From contig JALOLD010000020.1 of assembly GCA_025456145.1 (NCBI GenBank), positions 18,939 to 82,938 of the forward strand: a stretch of 64,000 bases of DNA. Direction: 5' to 3'. Each line of letters opens with the position of its first letter. The first letter of the stretch is position 1. This document shows positions 25,647 through 34,284 of the stretch, one piece after another. Position numbers and translations under genes: made by a program. The notes under the pieces are model-generated. The model ran no database searches. It had not been told where the DNA came from and was given only the letters and a program-made list of their open reading frames with translations. The DNA comes from Thermoanaerobaculales bacterium. Its GTDB lineage: Bacteria; Acidobacteriota; Thermoanaerobaculia; Thermoanaerobaculales; Sulfomarinibacteraceae.

Positions 25647-26210
25647 TCACCGGATGCGCAGGATGACCACCCGCGAGGCGCCCCCCGCGAGGTCGCGCTC
25701 GATCGCCAACGACTCCGGGAGAGTCGCCGCGACGTCGGCCCGGGCCGGGCACTCGAGGCAGAGCACGGCGCCGGGGCCTCCGAGCCCGACCTCGACCGCG
25801 GCGGCCAGGGCCTCGAGCCCGAGGTTCCAGCTCTCGAAGGGCGGGTCGGCCCAGATCAGGTCGAAGGTCCGTGCGGCGCGGCCGAGCTCGGCGACCGCGG
25901 CGGCGGCGCTGCGCCCGAGAACCTCGGCGCGGTCACGGCCGACCCCGAGGCTGTCGAGGTTGGCGCGGATCAGCCGCACCGCGCTGGGGTGGACGTCGAC
26001 GAGCACCGCGGTCGCGGCGCCCCGCGACAGGGCCTCGATCCCGACCGCTCCGGTTCCGGCGAAGAGGTCGAGGACGCGGGCGCCGTCGACCCGCGCGCCG
26101 AGCACCGCGAAGCAGCGCTCGCGCATCGCGTCGGGGGTCGGCCGCAGCTTCTGGCCGCGGGTCGGGCCGCGCAGCCGGCGCGAGCCCCAGACCCCGCCGG
26201 TGACCCTCAC
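25647..26210 (-). CDS. rsmD: 16S rRNA (guanine966-N2)-methyltransferase
   Basis: 187 residues. Methylates G966 of 16S rRNA. It starts VRVTGGVWGSRRLRGP with the family's RPTPDAMRERCFAVL. SAM motif I is VLDLFAGTGAVGIEALSRG near residue 45 and catalytic motif IV is WADPPFES near 118. The GTG start at 26210 overlaps the upstream stop as GTGA. It is the third gene of a coupled set after the nucleotidyltransferase and an exported protein. It converges with the PilZ gene. Confidence 0.93.
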   Translation of the reverse strand: MRVTGGVWGSRRLRGPTRGQKLRPTPDAMRERCFAVLGARVDGARVLDLFAGTGAVGIEALSRGAATAVLVDVHPSAVRLIRANLDSLGVGRDRAEVLGRSAAAAVAELGRAARTFDLIWADPPFESWNLGLEALAAAVEVGLGGPGAVLCLECPARADVAATLPESLAIERDLAGGASRVVILRIR

Positions 26211-26842
26211 CGCGGCGATCCGGGGGCCGCCAGGATGACCTCGACGCGGCTTTCGACGGGGACGGTGATGGCCAGCCCGGTCTCCTCGACCGTGAGCTCG
26301 ATCGTGCCGTCGTCGCTGACCGCCGTCACACAGGCCTCGCCGCCGTGGCGCAGCCCGACGCACTCGCCGATCGCCGGCGACCAGGCGCGCAGCTCGTGCT
26401 CGCCGGCCGGGGTGGCCAGCGCCCGCGTCTCGAGGTCGTCCATCAGCGCCGCGATCTTGCCGAGCGCGAGGTCGAGCGCCGCGAGGGGCGAGTAGCTGAA
26501 GGTCCGCGGCGCGCCGGGCCCGATGTGGAGCGTCAGCCTCGACTCGGCGTCCCGGCTCGACACGTCCGAGCTCACCGGCTGGTCGCCGATCTCGGCGGCG
26601 AGGCGGTCGAGGGCCTGGAGGTAGACCATGTACTCGTCGTAGTCGAGGGTCGTGCGGTGGACGAAGTCGTCGGTCTCGGAGCGGATCGAGACGACCACGA
26701 CGTGGTTGGAGTACAGCGAGACCCGGGTCGTCCGGCCGAGGTAGACCGAGGTCCGCTCGGCGACCGCGGTCGGCGCCTGAGCCGCCGCCACCAGCCCACC
26801 GGCGACGACTGACGCGGCGGCGATCGCCGCGCGGAGCCTCAT
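26207..26842 (-). CDS. exported protein of unknown function
   Basis: 211 residues. Signal peptide MRLRAAIAAASVVAGGLVAAAQA. The mature part looks beta-rich at first (TSVYLGRTTRVSLYSNHVVVVSIRS), then helical (LAALDLALGKIAALMDDLETRAL), and ends with strand-like VSDDGTIELTVEETGLAITVPVES. No known family was recognised. Its start overlaps the nucleotidyltransferase stop and its stop overlaps rsmD, both as four-base overlaps, so it is translated with two RNA-modifying genes although it should leave the cytoplasm. That context does not suggest a function. Confidence 0.8.
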   Translation of the reverse strand: MRLRAAIAAASVVAGGLVAAAQAPTAVAERTSVYLGRTTRVSLYSNHVVVVSIRSETDDFVHRTTLDYDEYMVYLQALDRLAAEIGDQPVSSDVSSRDAESRLTLHIGPGAPRTFSYSPLAALDLALGKIAALMDDLETRALATPAGEHELRAWSPAIGECVGLRHGGEACVTAVSDDGTIELTVEETGLAITVPVESRVEVILAAPGSPR

Positions 26843-29475
26843 GGGGCCGCCTCGGTCCGCCCCTCGCGGGCCGCCGCGAGGGCGTACTCGAACGAGTCGC
26901 CGGCGTCGATCTCGCCGTCGACGATGGCGTCGCGGGTCCGCTTGAGGGCGCGGCCGACCCATGGGCCGGAGTCGACGCCGGCGTCGACGATCTGCCGGCC
27001 GCTGACCGGCGGTCGGACGCGGACCGCCGCCTCGACCGCCGCGGCGAGCCGGCGCCCGCCCTCGAGCCCGAGATCGGCCATCGCGAGCAGGACGGCCTCG
27101 GCGGAGCGGCCCTCGACCGCACGGACCCGGGCCGAGGCCCGGACCCCGGCCGCGCCGGCGGCGCGGATCGCCGCGACCGAATCGGCCAGCTCGAGCATCC
27201 GGCGGGCCTGGTCGCCGGTCAGCTGGAGACGGTCGACGAGGCGTCGGGGCAGCTCGGGCCCGGCCTTGAGGGCGAGACCGCCGAGGAAGAGCAGCCACGG
27301 CTCGGGGGGCGGCCCGAGCCGCTCGAGCTCGAACCAGGCGAGCTGGGCCTCGACCTCGAGGAGATAGGCGCGGACCTCCTCCGACCAGACCAGACCGCTC
27401 GAGATCGCGGGCAGCAGCCCGAGCTCGGCGGTCAGCTCGAGGGCCGAGGCCGGGTGGTCCTCAGCGAGCAGGTTCTCGAGCTCGCGGCGCAGCCGCTGGC
27501 CCGAGAGCCGGTCGAACACGCCCTCGGCCACCGCGGTCGCGATGAGGTTGCGGGTGTCCGGGGCGATCGCGAAGTCGAGCCGTCGGGCGTAGCGGACGGC
27601 GCGGATCGCGCGGGTCGGGTCGTCGATGAAGGACAGCGAGTGGAGCACCCGGATGTCGCCCCGCTGGAGGTCCTTGCGGCCGCCGAAGAAGTCGACCAGG
27701 GTGCCGTGCTGGTCGCCGTGGAGCGCGACCGCGAGGGCGTTGATCGTGAAGTCGCGGCGGTAGAGGTCCTGGCGGATGAGCGAGGTCTCGACCTCGGGCA
27801 GCGCCGCCGGGGTGCGGTAGAACTCGGTGCGCGCCGAGGCGACGTCGACGCGGTGGCCGTCGGGCAGGGTGACGACCGCGGTGAGGAATGGCTGGTGGGG
27901 GTGGCAGCGTCCGTCGACGAAGGCGGCGAGGGCGTGCGCGAAGTCGATCCCCGATCCCTCGACGACCAGGTCGACGTCCTCGTTGGGCCGGCCGAGCAGC
28001 AGGTCGCGGACCATCCCGCCGACCAGGTAGACCGGGATGCCGACGGTGTCGGCGACCGCCTTGGCGGTGCCGAGCAGATCGCGCACCCACGGCGCGCTCT
28101 GCTCGCGCAGCAGCCGCGACACCGACTGGCTGACCGGGCGCTCGCCGGCCATCCGGCGGTCGAGGGGGCTTCCGGCGGCGTGCTGCCGCTCGAACAGCCG
28201 GCGGAACAGCTCCATCCGGGTGACGATGCCGGCCGGCCTGCCGCGGCTGGTGACGACGACGAAGCGGTAGGAGCGCTCGAGGAACAGGTCGCGCAGCCGG
28301 TCGAGGGGCGCCCCCGCCGGGACGACCGGCAGGTCGGGCTGCATGATCGTGCTGACCGGGCGGTCGCCCATCCCGTGGCCGAGGGCGCGGTCGAGGAGCT
28401 GTCGGGTGACCATCCCGACCAGCTCGCCCGCCGGGTCGCGCACCGGCATCGCGTTGAGCCTCAGCTGGTTCATCCGCTCCTTGGCTGCGGCCACGGTGTC
28501 GTGGTCGTCGACCGAGAAGATCTGCCGGTTGGCGACGTCGATGGCGGTGGCCGGCGGCGGCAACCCGTCGGCGAGGCCGGCGAGCAGCTCCTCGCGGACC
28601 TCGACCGGCATCCGGTCGGCGATCCGCGCCGAGGCGGCGGTGGCGTGACCGCCGCCGCCGAAACGCTGCGCCAGCCGGCCGAGGTGCAGGCCCTGGACCC
28701 GCGAGCGCAGGATCAGGTTGAGGTTGGGCGGCTGGATCAGCATGACGATCCCGACCGGCAGCTCGAAGGTCTCGATCCAGCGGTGGACGACGTAGGCCGC
28801 CTCCTCGTGATAGCGGTCGACCTCGACCATCGCCAGCGACACCGGGACGCCGTTGACCACCACCTGCTCGGTCGCCTCGACGATCCGGTTGAGCAGCGCC
28901 AGCTGGTCGGGCTGGAGGCCCTTGAGCACCCACCGGCGGACCCAGCCGAGCGAGCCGCCGAGCTCGAGCAGTCGCGCGACGACGCGAAGATCGTCGGGGG
29001 TGGTCTCGCGGTAGGACAGCGCGCCGGTGTCCTCGTAGATGCCCATCATGAGCAGCGACGCCTCCTCCTCGGTCGGCTCGATGCCGCGCTCGGCGTAGAG
29101 ATCGGCGATGATCGTGCAGGTCGCGCCGACCGGCCGGAAGACGGTGTGATCGGCCTCGATGCCGTCGCTGCGCTCCTCGGCGTGGTGGTCGATGAGGTCG
29201 ACCGGGCAGCCGTCGCGCTCGATCAGACCCCAGACCTCGCCGAGCCGGGCCGGCGACGAGGTGTCGACGACGACCGCGTGCTCGATCCGCTCGCGGCGGG
29301 CGCGCCGCAGCTTGAGCTCGGGGAAGGGCAGCCCGGTGTCGGCGAGAAAGCGGCGGACCGCGGCCTCGTGCGAGCCCGGGAAGAGCACCCGGTGATCGGG
29401 GTAGAGGCGGACCGCGCACACCGCCGCGGCGAAGGCGTCGAAGTCGGCCGAGAGGTGGGTCGTGATGACCTTCAC
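26839..29475 (-). CDS. DHH-phosphoesterase / CBS / tRNA nucleotidyltransferase fusion
   Basis: 878 residues. N-terminal DHH domain (about 1-310): HLSADFDAFAAAV, the DHH triad in VDLIDHHAEE near 97, and RFGGGGHATAASARI of DHHA1. Two CBS repeats cover about 315-435 (FSVDDHDTVAAAKERMNQLRLNAMPV and the second MQPDLPVVPAGAPLDRL). A class II nucleotidyltransferase follows, with YLVGGMVRDLLLGRPNEDVDL near 485 and RRDFTINALAV. This layout is known in Deinococcus, Geobacter and Aquifex-like enzymes, some of which add only the final A or CC of tRNA CCA ends. Which bases it adds cannot be decided here. It is first of a coupled set. Confidence 0.93.
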   Translation of the reverse strand: MKVITTHLSADFDAFAAAVCAVRLYPDHRVLFPGSHEAAVRRFLADTGLPFPELKLRRARRERIEHAVVVDTSSPARLGEVWGLIERDGCPVDLIDHHAEERSDGIEADHTVFRPVGATCTIIADLYAERGIEPTEEEASLLMMGIYEDTGALSYRETTPDDLRVVARLLELGGSLGWVRRWVLKGLQPDQLALLNRIVEATEQVVVNGVPVSLAMVEVDRYHEEAAYVVHRWIETFELPVGIVMLIQPPNLNLILRSRVQGLHLGRLAQRFGGGGHATAASARIADRMPVEVREELLAGLADGLPPPATAIDVANRQIFSVDDHDTVAAAKERMNQLRLNAMPVRDPAGELVGMVTRQLLDRALGHGMGDRPVSTIMQPDLPVVPAGAPLDRLRDLFLERSYRFVVVTSRGRPAGIVTRMELFRRLFERQHAAGSPLDRRMAGERPVSQSVSRLLREQSAPWVRDLLGTAKAVADTVGIPVYLVGGMVRDLLLGRPNEDVDLVVEGSGIDFAHALAAFVDGRCHPHQPFLTAVVTLPDGHRVDVASARTEFYRTPAALPEVETSLIRQDLYRRDFTINALAVALHGDQHGTLVDFFGGRKDLQRGDIRVLHSLSFIDDPTRAIRAVRYARRLDFAIAPDTRNLIATAVAEGVFDRLSGQRLRRELENLLAEDHPASALELTAELGLLPAISSGLVWSEEVRAYLLEVEAQLAWFELERLGPPPEPWLLFLGGLALKAGPELPRRLVDRLQLTGDQARRMLELADSVAAIRAAGAAGVRASARVRAVEGRSAEAVLLAMADLGLEGGRRLAAAVEAAVRVRPPVSGRQIVDAGVDSGPWVGRALKRTRDAIVDGEIDAGDSFEYALAAAREGRTEAAP

Positions 29476-29518
29476 GTTCCCATTGTAGGCGACGGCGGGC
29501 GCCGTCCCGGTTGCGCGG

Positions 29519-31966
29519 CTATGGCGACACCGAGCTCCAGGCCGAGGTGGTTCCGTCCTCGAACCGGTCGCGGAAGATCAGGCCCGGCGGCGCCTCTTCG
29601 AAGCCGCGGACGACGATGTCGTCGATGTGCCAGCCGTCCCGGGTGACGCTCGAGTCGGTGTCGAGCCGGAAACGGATCCGGGCGTCGGCCGCGTGGTCGA
29701 GCCCGGGCAGCGGGATCTCGACCAGCTCCCAGCTCGCGGTCTGGGTGCCGTCGAAGGAGGCGACGGTCGTCCAGCTCGCGCCGTCATCGGTCGAGACCTC
29801 GATCCGGCCGTAGTCGTAGCCCGACTCGAGGTCGTAGATGTGCTTGAGCTCGAGCACCACCCCGGCGACCTCGGTCAGGTCGAGGCGCGACGATACCAGC
29901 GACCGGTCCCAGGAGTTGCCGTACTGGCCGCCCGGGCTGTCGGTCCACGAGTGGCTCGGGCTCGCCGACGCCTCGGCGGTGATCGCCCACGGGCTCTGGG
30001 CGGTCCAGCCGCCGGGGCCCGCCTCGACGTCGTCGTCGATGATCGTCTCATACGGCGTCAGCACCCAATCGATGGTGGTGACCACGCCGGCCACAACGGC
30101 GACGCCGGCGAGATGCTGCGCGCCGTGGCCTTCGGCGGTAACGGTGACGTCGTAGGCGCCCTCGGGCAGCAGCAGGTCGTAGGCGCCGTCGATCGGGTCG
30201 GTCTGGGTGGTGAAGGCGCCGGTGGAAACCGTCGCGGCGAGCGGCGTGCCGCCGGCGGCCGAGGTGACGGTGCCCGCGAGGTGGGCGGCGGTCGCCGGGT
30301 CGAGCACCCAGAAGAAGGCCGCGCTGACCGGTCCGACGCCGCCGCCGGCGTCGCTGGCGCGCAGGTAGAGGGTGTGGCGGCCGTCGGCGAGACCGGGGGT
30401 GGCGACGGCGGCCGTGACCGCCTCGACCGGTGCGTCGAAGGCGCCGTCGACCGCGGTCATCGCGATCGGCGTCGCGCCGAGCTGCCAGGGCGGGATGTCG
30501 AGGTAGAGCGCGGCCGAGGCCACCGGCTGGGTCGGCTCGGTCCCGTTGGAGCCGTTGAACCGGGTGTCGTCGGCGGTCGCCAGGACGGTCACCGGGTCGC
30601 CCGGCGGGACCACCGTGACCGCCGCCGCGGCGCCGGTGATCTCCGGTCCGGCCGGGGTGAGGTAGGGGGTCCGCACGACCTTGGCCGCGTAGAGCAGCGC
30701 CGCCAGGTTGTCCGGGTAGATCGTCGACTCGAAGTCGGCGCAGTCCTCGAAGAACCAGGTGCCGACCTCGAACAGGCAGGCCGCCACCCCGAGGTCGCCA
30801 TAGGCGAAGTCGACGGTGGTGCCGTCGGTCGGATACAGCCCGATCGCCTGGTCCGGCTCGTAGCCGTTGAAGAAGGCGAGCTTGCGGCCGAGGGTGCGCA
30901 GCGCCGTGCCGTTGCCGGTCGCCGTTCCGGTAAAGCCCCACGGCCAGAGGACGAGCTCGGAGTAGGAGTGGATGTCGATATAGAGCCCGGTCGCGTCGGC
31001 CGGCGCCGCGGCGCCGAGGTCCGGGTCGCGCTGGTCGGGGAAGATCGACCGCGCGTAGGCCTGGACGGCGGAGACCTCGGGCTCGGAGGTCGGCGAGGGA
31101 CCGCGATAGGTGTCGTAGCACGGGTCGCTGCTCGAGCCGCCGCAGCAGCCCCACTGGAACTCGAAGTTGCGGTTGAGATCGGCGCCCCGCGAGCTCGAGG
31201 TCGGCGAGCAGTAGCTCTCGTTGGTGTTCTTGCGCCACGATGCTCCGCCCTCGGCGTGCTTGCGGCCGTCGGGGTTGGTGTGGAGCATCAGGTGGATCTC
31301 GTGCTCGTCGAGCAGCCAGGTCGCGTCGGCGTCGAGGCCGTGGTTGGCGACGAGGTGCTCGGCGAAGCGGGTCATCAGCTCGGCGGTCGTGTACTCGCGG
31401 GCGTGGATCGCCGAGGTGACGAAGAGCCGCGGCTTGCCGGCGAACCCGGCCGGCGGCGTCCCCGCGACCGCGTCGTTGGTCAGCCGGAGCACCATCATGT
31501 CGTAGCCGGGGGCGCCGCCCGGCGTGGTCTTCTCCCAGGAGTCGCCGACATCGACCCAGCTCGCCAGGTCGGGTCGTGCGGCCACCAGGGCCTGCGCCGC
31601 GGCGAAGGTCTCCTCGACGGTACGGTAGCAGGGGTAGCCGGGGATGCCCTCGGTCTGGCCGTCGAGCCGGTCGCGAGGCGCGCACAGCTCGGCGGTCCTC
31701 GCCTCGTCGATCTCGACCGAGAAGCCGAGCTCGGCGAGCAGCCGCAGCCCGTCGGCATCGACGCCGACGGTCAGCCGGCCGGTCCGGTGGTCGACCCGCC
31801 AGGGCTCGATCGACGCCGCGAGGGCCTCGACCTGGGACCGGTCGGTGAAGCGGGCGTCGACGACCACCAGACCGCAGCCGGCGGGGGGCGCCTCGGCGGC
31901 GATCGCGGCGGTGGCGCCCGACGAGGCGGCTGCGGTGAGCATGAGAACAACGAGGCGGCGGTTCAT
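29519..31966 (-). CDS. exported M14 zinc carboxypeptidase with DGFESG-type tail
   Basis: 815 residues from ATG 31966 (GGAGGT upstream). Signal peptide MNRRLVVLMLTAAASSGATAAIA. A short propeptide-like region precedes the M14 domain. Zinc ligands are His/Glu in AIHAREYTTAE near residue 190 and His in YIDIHSYSE near 330. The catalytic Glu is in LFEVGTW near 403. Behind it come Ig/carboxypeptidase-regulatory-like beta domains (AGTVTSAAGGTPLAATVSTG) and a MAM/jelly-roll-like module (SSRLDLTEVAGVVLELKHIYD). The protein closes LIFRDRFEDGTTSAWSSVSP. A carboxypeptidase T-like secreted enzyme is likely; residue preference is unknown. Confidence 0.92.
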   Translation of the reverse strand: MNRRLVVLMLTAAASSGATAAIAAEAPPAGCGLVVVDARFTDRSQVEALAASIEPWRVDHRTGRLTVGVDADGLRLLAELGFSVEIDEARTAELCAPRDRLDGQTEGIPGYPCYRTVEETFAAAQALVAARPDLASWVDVGDSWEKTTPGGAPGYDMMVLRLTNDAVAGTPPAGFAGKPRLFVTSAIHAREYTTAELMTRFAEHLVANHGLDADATWLLDEHEIHLMLHTNPDGRKHAEGGASWRKNTNESYCSPTSSSRGADLNRNFEFQWGCCGGSSSDPCYDTYRGPSPTSEPEVSAVQAYARSIFPDQRDPDLGAAAPADATGLYIDIHSYSELVLWPWGFTGTATGNGTALRTLGRKLAFFNGYEPDQAIGLYPTDGTTVDFAYGDLGVAACLFEVGTWFFEDCADFESTIYPDNLAALLYAAKVVRTPYLTPAGPEITGAAAAVTVVPPGDPVTVLATADDTRFNGSNGTEPTQPVASAALYLDIPPWQLGATPIAMTAVDGAFDAPVEAVTAAVATPGLADGRHTLYLRASDAGGGVGPVSAAFFWVLDPATAAHLAGTVTSAAGGTPLAATVSTGAFTTQTDPIDGAYDLLLPEGAYDVTVTAEGHGAQHLAGVAVVAGVVTTIDWVLTPYETIIDDDVEAGPGGWTAQSPWAITAEASASPSHSWTDSPGGQYGNSWDRSLVSSRLDLTEVAGVVLELKHIYDLESGYDYGRIEVSTDDGASWTTVASFDGTQTASWELVEIPLPGLDHAADARIRFRLDTDSSVTRDGWHIDDIVVRGFEEAPPGLIFRDRFEDGTTSAWSSVSP

Positions 31967-32191
31967 GCGAGACCTCCGGCAGAGGCGATGCCTCGTCGGC
32001 AGGGTAGGACGGTTGAGACGGTCGCGCAAGCCGGGGCCGCCGGGGCTGCGGTTTGACCGCGCGCCGATCCCGGAGTACAACAGGGGGGCCACCTGACGCA
32101 CGGAAGCGGGGTACGGTCAGCGTTGTGCGGCCCGATCCTCGCCGCCGTGGATCGTCCGGGGCGACGATTTCACGCGAGGGGGGAGCTGCTC

Positions 32192-32647
32192 ATGACGATG
32201 ATCACCGAAAGGCGGGCCGGTCGCGCCCGCCGCCTGATGTGTCTCCTGATGGTGCTCGGAGCGGCCGCCGCGGCAGTCGCCGGCGAGTCGGCGTCGCCGC
32301 TCGTCGTCGCCCTCGAGGCGCGGGTCGCGGCGGGCGACCTCGAGTACCGCGACCCTCAAACCGGCCAGGTCGTGCTGGCGACCGCCGAGCGGGTCGCCGC
32401 GCTGCGCAACGAGCTCGCGCCGCAGTTCGAGCCGCCGGCGGTGCTCGCCAGGACCGTCGCGGCCGACGGCACGATCGGCTTCGTCTCCGACGGGACCCCG
32501 CGCGACGTGATGCTGGTCCGGGTCAACCTCGACGGGACGCGCGAGCACGCCTGCGTCCGCGATCTCGACTCGGCGGTCGCCTTCGTCGTCGGGCTCGAGG
32601 CGGCGCCAGAGCCCGGACCGGTGGCACGGCCGGTCGAGACCGAGTGA
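32192..32647 (+). CDS. small exported protein preceding a metalloprotease
   Basis: 151 residues from ATG 32192, with a GGGGGGAG ribosome site. A positively charged start (MTMITERRAGRARRLMC) leads into a hydrophobic signal (LLMVLGAAAAAVAGES). The mature ~115 residues include LEYRDPQTGQVVLATAERVAALRNEL and DVMLVRVNLDGTREHACVRDLDSAVAFV. No family was recognised. It ends 10 bp before the metalloprotease gene, so the two are almost surely one operon. A role as chaperone, inhibitor or partner of the protease is only a guess. Confidence 0.8.
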   Translation: MTMITERRAGRARRLMCLLMVLGAAAAAVAGESASPLVVALEARVAAGDLEYRDPQTGQVVLATAERVAALRNELAPQFEPPAVLARTVAADGTIGFVSDGTPRDVMLVRVNLDGTREHACVRDLDSAVAFVVGLEAAPEPGPVARPVETE

Positions 32648-32657
32648 GGGGGCGGCG

Positions 32658-34109
32658 ATGAGAACCACGACCATTGGACGCTTCCCGACCGTCTCGATCC
32701 TCGCCCTCGGCCTGCTCGTCGCGGGCGCCGCCGCCGCGCCGGCGGCCAACTTCGTCATCGTCAACGGCGACGGCGCCGGCGAGGGGCTCAACGACCCGAC
32801 CCCGGTCGCCCCAGTGGGAGGCAACACCGGGACCACCCTCGGCGCCCAGCGGCTCATCCTTCTCCAGGCGGTCGCCGACGTCTGGGCGGCGCGCATCTCG
32901 AGCCCGGTCGACATCCGGATCCTCGCCAACTTCAACCCGATGGGCAACTGCTCGGTGCTCGGCTCGACCGGGCCCGGGAACCCATTCATGAACTTCCCCG
33001 GCGCGCCCCTGCCCAACATCCTCTTCCACAGCTGCATCGCCGACTCGATCACCGGGATCGACCAGAACCCGGGCGGCGCCGACTTCTACATCACCTACAA
33101 CAGCGACATCGACGGCGCCACCTGCCCCGCGGCGAGCTTCTACTACGGTCTCGACGGGGCCGAGGCGGCCGGCCAGACCGACCTCTTCCCGGTGGTGCTC
33201 CACGAGATGGGGCACGGGCTCGGCTCCGCGAGCTTCGTCAACCCGTCGAACGGCACCCTGTTCTTCGGCGCGCCCGGGATCTTCGACTACTTCGTCTACG
33301 ACATGAGCCTCGGTCTGGGCTGGTCGGCGATGACCAACGGCCAGCGGGCGGCCTCGGCGGTCAACACCGGCAACCTGGTGTGGTCCGGGCCCAACGCCAC
33401 CACCGCCGCCGAGAGCACCCTCCACGGCGGTCAGATGGAGATCGAGGTCACCGCGCCGCCCGCGATCGTCGGGACCTACGCCGCCCTCGGCGCGGGCTTC
33501 GGCGGCGGGCCGCCCGACGAGCTCGCCGGGGAGTTCGAGCTCGTCGACGACGGCTCGGCGACCCCGACCCACGGCTGCGAGCCGCTGATCGGCTTCACCC
33601 CGGGCCGGATCGCCGTCATCGACCGCGGCACCTGCGAGTTCGGGCTCAAGGCGCTCAACGCCCAGGGCGCGGGCGCCACCGCGGCGGTGATCGCCAACGA
33701 CCGCGACGGCACGGTGCTGGTGCTGATGGGCGGCGGCGAGTACGGCGCCCAGGTCGGGATCCCGGCGGTCGCCCTCGGCCAGAACGACGGCGCCACCATC
33801 AAGGCCGAGCTGCCCGGCGTGACCGGCGTCCTGCGGGTCCTCGAGCGGCTCGGGCAGCATGCGGGGGGCAACCCGCTGCTCTACGCCCCGAGCCCGGTCG
33901 AGCCCGGCTCGTCGGTGTCGCACTGGGACACCACCGCCTCGCCCGATCTGCTGATGGAGCCGTTCCTCAGCGCCACCCTGTTCGACGAGGTCGACCTCAC
34001 CCCGGCCCAGTTCCGCGATGTCGGCCACACCGTCATCGGCCTCGACGAGATCTTCGCCGACAGCTTCGAGTCGGGCAACACCTCGGGCTGGTCGAGCACC
34101 ACGCCGTAG
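32658..34109 (+). CDS. exported zinc metalloprotease with PA domain and DGFESG-type tail
   Basis: 483 residues. Signal peptide MRTTTIGRFPTVSILALGLLVAGAAAAPA. The zincin motif HEMGHGLGSA (HExxHxxG) is near residue 181. A protease-associated (PA) domain follows at about 275-390 (ELVDDGSATPTHGCEPL, GRIAVIDRGTCEFGLKALNAQGA). Near the end MEPFLSATLFDEVDLTPAQFRDVG resembles the region after the Met-turn in other such proteins. It closes EIFADSFESGNTSGWSSTTP. The substrate is unknown. It follows the small exported gene in one operon and is bounded by a strong terminator. Confidence 0.9.
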   Translation: MRTTTIGRFPTVSILALGLLVAGAAAAPAANFVIVNGDGAGEGLNDPTPVAPVGGNTGTTLGAQRLILLQAVADVWAARISSPVDIRILANFNPMGNCSVLGSTGPGNPFMNFPGAPLPNILFHSCIADSITGIDQNPGGADFYITYNSDIDGATCPAASFYYGLDGAEAAGQTDLFPVVLHEMGHGLGSASFVNPSNGTLFFGAPGIFDYFVYDMSLGLGWSAMTNGQRAASAVNTGNLVWSGPNATTAAESTLHGGQMEIEVTAPPAIVGTYAALGAGFGGGPPDELAGEFELVDDGSATPTHGCEPLIGFTPGRIAVIDRGTCEFGLKALNAQGAGATAAVIANDRDGTVLVLMGGGEYGAQVGIPAVALGQNDGATIKAELPGVTGVLRVLERLGQHAGGNPLLYAPSPVEPGSSVSHWDTTASPDLLMEPFLSATLFDEVDLTPAQFRDVGHTVIGLDEIFADSFESGNTSGWSSTTP

Positions 34110-34136
34110 ACCGACGACCCGGACGATCCGAGCCCG

Positions 34137-34170
34137 CGGGGCCTGCCGCCACGGCAGGCCCCGTTTCTGT
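34137..34170 (+). terminator. intrinsic terminator after the PA-domain protease
   Basis: Perfect 12-bp stem (34137-34148 with 34152-34163) with a CCA loop, followed by TTTCTGT. It lies 27 bp after the stop codon. Confidence 0.85.
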
Positions 34171-34284
34171 CGGGGCCGCGTGCCTGGGCGGCGGTGGGGC
34201 GACCGTGGGGGCCGTTCGCCGCGCCGGCGACCGGGTCCGCCGGGCTCCGCGGTACGTGGTAGCATCGGGCGACCGCGCCAGCCG

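Noticed and set aside
27454..29646. 730-codon plus-strand open frame opposite the nucleotidyltransferase
   Set aside because: Composition is a mirror of the real gene and no conserved motif is present.
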